The position numbers and the translations under genes were made by a program. Source: Gigaspora rosea (taxonomy: Eukaryota > Glomeromycota > Glomeromycetes > Diversisporales > Gigasporaceae). Taken from it: DNA of 64,000 nt. This document shows, in pieces, positions 56,325 through 64,000 of the stretch (the first letter of the stretch is position 1; each line of letters opens with the position of its first letter). The stretch is from the NCBI GenBank assembly GCA_003550325.1, contig QKWP01000129.1:113146-177145 (forward strand), given 5' to 3'. The notes under the pieces are model-generated. The model did no database searches. It was not told where the DNA came from and worked only from the letters and a program-made list of their open reading frames with translations.

Positions 56325-58356
56325 CCAGACCAACTTAACTCGGGTATTACAGCACTGAATCAATCATGTCAGCTTCAAATACCTCTGCTGCCACCCACTT
56401 ATTAGCTCCTTTCTGATTGGATCAGCGAAGCAAACGTAGAATGGAAAAACTTATACCATGCCCGCAACCTGGAAAACATTAAACAGATCAAGTAGCAAAT
56501 CTCTGAGTCAATCCAAAAAAGATGCTCCAAGCTTATAACTCATCCTACTTCCATGATCAACTGTATTTTAAACCGACACAAGGATCCAGTAAAATTCGAC
56601 AACATAAAACTCGAGCAGAAGGTAATTACTGACCTACCCGCTATTAAAAACCACATTCATCAACACTTTGACAATTGGACAGCCCCTCGCCAAGTCAACC
56701 AAAGCCTATTTGAATCCGTATGGCAAGATGAATACAACCCAAAACCCCACATTAACTCTACATATGACCCTGGACATGTAGTACAGAGGTCATACGTTAC
56801 GCATTTCAGCAAAAACCCCCAAAATTTGAAAAGCAAAAAATCAGTTTTTGGCAATTATTTTGGCATCCAGTAGTCCAATTTGAATAAACTTTTTTTTAAA
56901 ATGAAGCACTCAGTAAGGCGCATCTAAAAAAAAAAGTTCATTCAATTCTGATTACTGGATCAAAAGTTATTTAAATAAATAAATTTTGTCGTTTTTAGCA
57001 AATTAGATCAAAATTGGCCAAAATCCAGTTATGACCTATATGAGAGATGTCCAGGGTCCTCTTTACATGGTACGCGGACGCCTTGGCAAGCTTCAGCCAA
57101 GAAGAAGTAACTTCAATACTCAGCTAGCTACCAAACAACAAGGCCTGTGGACCCTCAGGAATTAGCTACGAAATGTTCAAACATGCAGGGCCAAACTTTA
57201 TACAAGCAATAACCTCTCTTTTCAACCGTTGCCTCCTTACTCAGACCATACCTAAACAATGGAAAGAGGGCTATATTTTCCAATCTCAAAAAACCCCATT
57301 TTTGATGGCAACCTTAACAACACCAGGCCCATAAGCCTTGTCGAGCACATTAAGAAACTATACACAAAGCTGCTCACTAACCACTTAAACAATATCCTAT
57401 CTAAACATGAAATTCTCTCACCTTTCAACTATGTGGCCCTACCAGGCAACTCAACAGCCATACCGATTCATATTCTCAACAACATTATTGAAAATGCGTT
57501 GTGCAATTCAAATCAACTTTGGCTTTTATCCCAGGGCATGAGCAAAGCATATGACTCAGTTAATTTTGACCTCTTCCATAAATCTCTATACAGAATCCAG
57601 ATGCCCAAAACACTAATTAACATCCTCTCTAACCTGCTTTCCGACTGCACAAACCGAGTAATCACTAACCTCAGCCTTACCAACTCATACTCAGTTAGAA
57701 ACGGCATTGACCAAGGAGTGACAATTACACCACTTTTTTGGTGAATATATTACGACCCCCTAATTACTCACATTTTAACGCATTTCTCAGGATACACACT
57801 GTCAACATTGTGGCATACTAATCTTCTTCACCAATCCACTAACCACCTTCACACATCAGTATCAGTTCTAGCCTACATGGATGACAAAGAGAAGCTAGAA
57901 AAAATAACTGAGATGGCAGCCTCCTTCTACCAAATAGCAGACATACAAGTCAACTCATCTAAATCTACCTTCATTACAAAACACACCTCTTCTTTCATAT
58001 TATTTCTAGACTCCCATATCAGTTCAATTTCTAAGGACCAGCCATTCAAATTCCTCAGGTGCTGGTTCACACTTAACAACAAGCAAACTGCTCAAATCAA
58101 ACTAATTCAAGAAGAAGCTACAAGCCTAGCTAGTATTGCTAGTACAAAAAGTATAACTGACAAACAAATCGCATACATCATTAATACAGTCATTATCCCA
58201 ACTACCGAATATCGTCTATACAACATCGTAATTCCCAATCAACATGCAACAAGATCTTGAGCAAATACTTGACAATTGCAAAACACAAGTCCCACCTCTC
58301 ATGCTCTACTCCTAATAGTACTTTGCTAAACCATAACTTATACAATATCCGGAATA
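56325..58356 (+). pseudogene. LINE reverse transcriptase remnant
   Basis: After the Pack-MULE the LINE resumes; 56553-56763 reads MINCILNRHKDPVKFDNIKL to HINST, then a MITE (56764-57060), then TWYADALASFSQEEVTSILS. Reverse-transcriptase blocks follow: NNKACGPSGISYEMFKH, PKQWKEGYIFPISKNP, NTRPISLVEHIKKLYTKLLT, MSKAYDSVNFDLF, GIDQGVTITPLFW (cf. RQGDPLSP-like block) and VLAYMDDKEKLE with the YxDD catalytic pair. The first catalytic Asp, expected before MSKAYD, is Gly. A TGA after TPLFW and several frame changes also break it. It would copy LINE RNA into DNA at the nicked target. Inactive. Confidence 0.85.
56756..57068. mobile_element. AGGACCC-family MITE, 297 bases, 8-bp TSD
   Basis: Element 56764-57060 has ends ATGACCCTGGACATGTAG and AGGACCCTGGACATCTCT; flanks CTCTACAT and CTTTACAT match at 7 of 8. 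It splits the LINE codons for ST and WYADALA. The body is a close relative of 36886-37181. Confidence 0.9.
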
Positions 58357-59489
58357 CAGTCACACTCCCATATAGTCACCTCCCTCATAGTCACATTTCC
58401 TATTTAATCACTTAAAAGTTTGGTCCCGATTATATTTATATTAAATTTCTTTCTATAACGTTACAATTACTATATAAGCACTATCACCAAATTTTACAAA
58501 CAAATATAAATAATTTATTTCTATAAAAGCACAATTTTCTATAAAATCACAATTTTAAATTTTAAAACTTTTTAAATAATAACAATTGTCTATAATATCA
58601 CATTTTTAATAGTGAATTTACTAACAGTATAACAAAAAATTCGTAAGATTTAATCAAATTTCAACATCGATTTTCTCGATAACCAATAATTAAAATGGTC
58701 TCAAATTTTTACTATAGATAGAATTAATATTCCTTTATACTATATTAAAATTTTAGCTTAATTGGATCGATATTTCTTGAGAAATCGATTGTAAACGATA
58801 GTCTATTTTTTTTAAAAAATTAATTATAGTATACAAGCAATATCATAAGAACTAACAATCCAATTTAGCTGAAATTTTAGTATATTATAAAGGAATATAG
58901 CTATTGTCTATAGTAAAAATTTGAGCCTTTTTTAATTATAGGTTATCGAGAAAATTGATGCCAAAGTTTGATTAAGTCTTACGAATTTTATATGTTCTAA
59001 AAAATTCGTAAGACTTAATCAAACTTTGTCATCAATTTTCTCGATAACCATTAATTCAAAAAGGCTAAAATTTATATCATAGATAATATCGATATTCCTC
59101 TATAATATATTAAAATTTCAGCTAAATTGGGTGGTTAGTTCTTGAAATATTGCTAGTATATGATAATCAATTTTTTTAAAAAAATTGACTATCGTATACA
59201 AACGATTTCTCAAGAACTATTAATCCAATTCAGCTAAAATTTTAATATATTATAAATAAATATGGATACTATATGTGATAAAAATTTGAGCCTTTTATAA
59301 TTATTGGTTATCGAGAAAATTGATGTTGAAGTTTGATTAAATCTTACGAATTTTATAATTCTATATATTCACTATAATTTATTTTTTATATAAAAGTGAT
59401 TTTATAGAAAAAATTTATATTGTCACATCTCTACATAGTCACCAGATTTCTGAGTCCCGAGGGTGTGATTATATGGGAGTGCAACTGTA
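58355..59489. mobile_element. 1.1 kb pogo/Tc1-like non-autonomous element, TA TSD
   Basis: Element 58357-59487 has ends CAGTCACACTCCCATATAGT and CAGTTGCACTCCCATATAAT and TA on both sides. The interior is two long palindromes in tandem (58625-58990 and 58998-59355) sharing TTCTCGATAACCAATAATTA and GAAATTTTAGTATATTATAA words. No transposase. Confidence 0.85.
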
Positions 59490-59499
59490 TATGGGACAT

Positions 59500-61788
59500 C
59501 CAGCTACAACACCATATTAGCAACTTCTGCAACGTTTAAACAATCTTTCAACACTTGGTACTTCAACTCGTATTAGACTCCAACAATTGCAAAACAACTT
59601 ATGGTCCACAACCAATATTCTTCAACATTCGCAGCCAATTATCGACGGCCCCGACAGACACACAACCAACTTCAAAATTATCCAGCTCTTCAACCACTTG
59701 GGCATTACTGTCCTAGCTAACCCTGGTGTCCTATGGCCCCAAACTTTTAACAATAGTCGTACACCACTTGAAAGCATTCTTTCCAAACACCCAAAATGCA
59801 AAACCTTCAAGCAACAGCTGCGCCACAACCACATCCTCTACCTAAAACAATTGAGCTCAGCAGACAACAACATCCTGCTTGAATGGCAACATATCTCACC
59901 CCGACTCCTACACCTCCCTAGAGGGAAAAAACCACTCTGGTTCTCACATCTAGAAGACACAATTCTATCTCACAAACTCCAACGTACTATTTCATCAGAG
60001 TTTAGACCCAATGGGTTCAACCCATTTGCCTATCAAACCAATTCAATACCCAAATCCCGTAAGCCATGGTTACTAACATACAAGGACAATAATATCATAA
60101 TTGGACAAATAAGAAAAACCTTCAAACAGACCAATACAGTTTCTATTACACACTGGCAACATGATATAGACCTGTTTTACTTCAACCAATACCCTCTTTC
60201 TTTTGTTCAATGCTCTCCTTGTACCGGTTGTCATCTTAACTTAAACCGTATCACAAGTTGCTGCATGCTAGAAGTTTCAGCAATTCTTTCCACCCAATTT
60301 TTGGGCAGGAAAACTACTAACAAACAACTCAAATTCAATACTAACTACATTGACCTTATCTATTCAGTAGCAATCAAGCACCCTCTCGCCACTCCACCAC
60401 TACCTATAATACACATTACTAATTCACTAGTGCCAACCCTCTTTCATGACAATGAGGCTTCACAAAATCTTCTCAGAATTGCATATAACAATTCTGCTGC
60501 TCAGCACTTCAATTTCTACACAGATGGTTCTGTTGTGGAAATCGGCACCAACCAATGCTCTATAGGCATCAGCTGGGCACAAATCCACAATGATCAAATC
60601 ACCCACCAGTTTGTAGCACAAGCGCACAGCTGGCTCTCATCATATAAAGCTGAGCTTTTGGCTATCCTCTCAGCCATATCCACTGTACCACGCAACTCCA
60701 TAGTCGATATCTTTACAGACTCTCAGTCCGTAATCTCCAAATACAATAAGCTCCTATTCACCTCCAGACATTCCTCCAAATACTTTAAGTTTAACTCTTG
60801 GCCAGTCTGGCACACTCTTTTTAATGCTATATAGGCATTCAATATCCAGCTCAGCTTTCACAAAGTTCAAGCTCATACAGATAACAGCTATAACAATCTA
60901 GCAGATCACTTAGCTAGAAACCATACATTTCAATACAAGCTACTCTTTAACTATGCGAACTTACACAATCCATACCTCTTCTTGCAGTGGGAAGGACATT
61001 CCATCGAAAGCCCAACAAGGCACTTCATTAGAAACATCTGTAAAGCACACATAATTGCAATGTGGTCATCACAAAAACGTTGCACAGAATAGACACACTT
61101 CTCTCATTACATAGACTGAAATTCCACCTGGTTATACTTTAACAACAACCAAAAAAGCTCTAACCACTTTACTAACCCTAAACTTAACCATCATAAATCA
61201 TTCAAAATCAAACTCCTTCTCAACAACCTCCCAACATACTTACACCTCCATACAATATATCCAGAAAAATTCATATCTCCCAACTGCTTCCATTGCAATC
61301 TTTCCGATTCACCTCTACACTGGCTCAACTGCCAAAGCTTCTCTCTCCTTAATAAAATCATTCACTCAGTCATACAAGAGGTTACTACTAAGAGCTTAAA
61401 ACTCCCATCCACCCAACTAGACAAACTAGTACAATTGATCCTCACTCACCTAGCATTCAACTCCAACTCATCCTTTTTATACCCGTACTCGCTAAACTCC
61501 ATGCTCAAAGGTCTTATTCCAAGACCCCTAATTGAAGAAATACAGCCCTTTAATCTATCTTACAAACAAGCATTCCAAGTTATTATCAAAATTCTCCTAA
61601 GACTATCAGAAGAGATATACAAACAGATATGGAAGCCATACTGCACCTCCCTTGCCCAATGGAAAAGAATAAACAAAATCTCTTCCAAATACAAACGCAC
61701 CCAAATACAACAACAATACTTATCTCACAGAAAGTCACACCAGCATAAAGCTTATACATTCAGCTGCCTTTGCGGCCTTTCTAACTAA
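59500..61788 (+). pseudogene. LINE C-terminal part with RNase H and zinc finger
   Basis: A 415-residue open stretch (59587-60834) begins QNNLWSTTNILQHSQPIIDG. Its end is a type I RNase H: NFYTDGSVVE (first Asp), SSYKAELLAILSAI (Glu), DIFTDSQSVIS (second Asp) and, after one TAG at 60832, YNNLADHLAR (last Asp). All four metal-binding acids are kept. Further on, CFHCNLSDSPLHWLNC is a CCHC zinc finger, and 61435-61788 gives the C-terminal tail ending CLCGLSN. The domain would remove RNA from the RNA-DNA hybrid. Stops at 60832 and 61090 and the missing upstream context make the whole inactive. Confidence 0.85.
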
Positions 61789-62160
61789 TTACACTCTAAT
61801 TCTAGCAATTGCCCACCGATAGGCCAAGCCTTGCGAAAAATTAGCATTTGGTCCATAATGTGGATCAAATACAGTACACCTAAAAACAATATTTTAACTA
61901 TCCAAATCTAGGTGAGTCTTGACTACTCTAGTAGGTTTAGGTCGCAGATAAATTAGTCTGAGCTTCTATTCTTGCATGTAATTTAAATGTATTTGTCCTT
62001 GTACAATTTAAGTTTTTCACATTATATGTAATTACTTATATAAATTACCCAATAAAGATATAAGCAAGGCCTCACCTTAAAAAAAAAAANATATGTAATT
62101 ACTTATATAAATTACCCAATAAAGATATAAGCAAGGCCTCACCTTAAAAAAAAAAATATA
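61789..62160 (+). other. LINE 3' UTR and duplicated poly(A) end
   Basis: AATAAA lies at 62051-62056, followed by GCAAGGCCTCACCTT and an A run. The segment from ATATGTAATTACTTATATAA to the A run occurs twice, on either side of the single N at 62090, without visible differences. An unmerged contig overlap is likelier than a true duplication. Confidence 0.75.
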
Positions 62161-62216
62161 TATATTCATTATTATACTACATCTATTCTAAAAATAATAT
62201 TAGTAATATATATATA

Positions 62217-62423
62217 TACAGTCGCCTCTCTCTAATTCGAACTTCTCTAAACCAAACACTATTAAATTCTTTTTAAACTGAACAAAATCTCTTAGAACAT
62301 TTGTAAATTTTATTATAAAGTCAGATAAGCCATATATAACTTTTTGAAAACTAAACTTTTTCAAATTTTTACATAGTAAAAAAAAGCAGTCCCAGCAGTT
62401 CAGATTAAAAAGAGTTGACTGTA
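62217..62423. mobile_element. pogo-like MITE, TA TSD
   Basis: Element 62219-62421 has ends CAGTCGCCTCTCTCTAATTC and CAGTCAACTCTTTTTAATCT with TA flanks (inside a TATATA run). CAGTCGNCTCTCT ends are typical of pogo/Fot-type elements. Confidence 0.8.
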
Positions 62424-62648
62424 TATATAAAATATTACTATATCTTTTATGTTTTGAACTATTATGCTTCTACTATTGTACTATTTATTATTACTTTATA
62501 AAAAATTAAATATTAGTACTGTATATATAAACAATATAAAAAAAAATAATACTATACTACTAATATTCTGTACTATTATGTTATATTTGTTATTGTACTA
62601 TATTCTATTCTAAAGAAAAAAGAAATATTAGTAATGTGTATATATATA
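62424..62648. other. AT-rich DNA
   Basis: ACTATTATG and TTATTGTACTATATTCTATT words recur; no gene or element end. Confidence 0.3.
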
Positions 62649-64000
62649 GGGAATTGATATTCGCACTATGGATTTTTGCTATTCGCACCATGGTATATGT
62701 AGATCACCTCGATTTTGTCATTTAAATATTTTAACTTTTAAAAACTTTTTTAATATTATCTCTATGAGTTCTTGATTAAATTTAATAAAATTTTTTTATT
62801 TGAATTCTATGAATTCGTAAAATTAAAATAAAAAAATTTTCATCAAATTTGGTCAAGAACTTATAGAGATATCTTTGATGAAAGTTCCTGTAAATAATTT
62901 TAATGCAGCTTTTTTGTAATATGTTTTTTTGTTTTTTCAAAATAACCTACTGTTTGGTGATGATTTACAAGAAATTTTACTATGCTAACTAAATATCATG
63001 GATTAATAGAATCTCAAATTTAATGAAAAAATATTAAAAACTTGTGAAGATATTAACATTTTTGTAAATTTTGACATATATGTTTTTGCAAGTTTTCCTC
63101 TAAACTTCAAATGCTTCTGGAAGTACTTTCTCAAAATGAAATCTCCAAAATGTAACTTAGTAAGTTAATAGAATAGGTATTTGAAAGGCTTTAGTTCAAA
63201 AACGAATTAATATTAATGAAGTTATAATGATTTTTCAATTTGCTTCCAGATTTAGAATTTTTTAAATTACAATTTTGATGAAAACAAAAAAATCACCATT
63301 ATAGACTAAATTTTTACAAGTTTAAATAAAACAAGTTACTGTGCATTAATATAATCAATAGATAATATACTAAAATTTTGCTTTCTAAAATTTCAAGTTA
63401 TTTAGTTAAATATTCATTCTATAATAGCTTTTTTTCATTCAGCGCAACTTCTTTATAATATACTTTTTGGAAATAGAAGAATCTTTCATCAAAGATATCT
63501 CTACAAGTTCTTGACCAAATTCGATGAAAATTTTTTTATTTGAATTTTATGGATCCATAGAATTCAAATAAAAAAATTTTCATCAAATTTGATCAAGGGG
63601 TTGCAAGGATATCTTTGATTAAAGTTTTAGAGAATTTCAAGCCACGTATTACATGACATATATTTAAATTTGTCAACAAAACTTTGATCAAGGATATTTC
63701 TGCAACTACTTAATCAAATTTGATGAAAATTTTTTTACTTATTCTATGGATCCATAAAATTTTAATAAAAAAATTTTTATCAAATTTGATCAAGTGGTTG
63801 CAGAGATATTCTTGATCAAAGTTTTGTCAAAATTTAAACATATATGTTATGTGATACGAGTTTTGAAATTCTCTAAAACTTTGATCAAAGATATCTTTGC
63901 AAAAGTTCTGCAACCACTTAATCAAATTTGATAAAAATTTTTTTATTTAAATTCTATGGATCCATAGAATTCAAATAAAAAAATTTTTATCAAATTTGAT
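62649..64000. mobile_element. left part of a GGG-type TIR element filled with palindromes
   Basis: Begins GGGAATTGATATTCGCACTA, then ATTTTTGCTATTCGCACCAT, the same end pattern as 41778-43549. From 62760 on it holds the palindrome family of 27415-28960 (TCAAGAACTCGCAGAGATAT type), at least four units up to the window edge. The right end is outside the window. Confidence 0.7.

Larger units (their letters stand above)
46985..62092 (+). mobile_element. LINE with RNase H domain, split by four insertions
   Basis: ORF1 (47176-51791), endonuclease (51800-52917), reverse transcriptase (56325-58356) and RNase H plus C-terminal zinc finger (59488-61788) lie in order on one strand, followed by a 3' UTR with AATAAA and a poly(A) run near 62080. 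Without insertions it would be about 8 kb, a normal full-length size. The insertions are 49286-51213, 52918-56315, 56764-57060 and 58357-59487, all with visible TSDs. The RNase H domain points to the I-type group. The 5' limit is approximate and the LINE's own TSD was not found. Many stops and frame changes make it inactive. Confidence 0.85.

Overview
The window looks like accessory, transposon-dense DNA from a filamentous or early-diverging fungus, most likely an arbuscular mycorrhizal fungus of the Rhizophagus type. Reasons are very high A+T, short introns with TACTAAC-type branch sites, a KCTD-type BTB gene, an LRR gene of the kind amplified in those genomes, LINEs with a two-RRM ORF1 or an RNase H domain, and dense hAT, MULE and pogo/Tc1 miniature elements. 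This placement is an inference from family content; no rRNA or marker gene is present. It is a draft assembly: gaps lie at 24232-24632 and 50586-51055, and single N joints at 20016 and 62090.

Only one host gene looks whole, a two-exon KCTD-like BTB gene at 976-2092. The rest is a nested stack of mobile DNA. 2.4-4.7 kb holds small terminal-inverted-repeat (TIR) elements, three with visible target-site duplications (TSDs). 5.45-8.14 kb is a decayed LINE that keeps ORF1 and the endonuclease but has no reverse transcriptase. 8.4-17.6 kb is one TIR element enlarged by insertions, including a 6.2 kb hAT-like element that holds a tandem array and a broken Tc1/IS630-type transposase. 18.4-19.2 kb is a 5'-truncated copy of a long tRNA-headed SINE; a full copy lies at 40.2-41.2 kb on the minus strand. 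20.3-27.4 kb is a row of three TIR elements separated by a TTTATTTATTTAA satellite. 27.4-33.2 kb holds palindrome arrays and MITEs. 33.6-36.1 kb (minus) is a broken MULE transposase. 37-47 kb has more MITEs, an exon/intron-like array and a hAT-like element with TTCG-loop hairpins. 47-62.1 kb is one LINE split by four clean insertions, each with a target duplication.

Two observations stand out. First, 52918-56315 is a 3.4 kb element with TIRs and a perfect 9-bp TSD that carries about eight exons of a host LRR gene with introns and reading phases kept: a Pack-MULE. Second, several unrelated-looking TIR elements carry tandem units that each contain a 5' splice site, a TACTAAC-like branch site, a pyrimidine tract and a 3' AG, often behind a promoter-like end module (TGATCACGG, TATA, dyad). 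A similar module lies upstream of the MULE transposase. If transcribed, these would be arrays of mini-exons and mini-introns read inward from the element end.

All function statements are from reading the sequence and family knowledge; no search was run.
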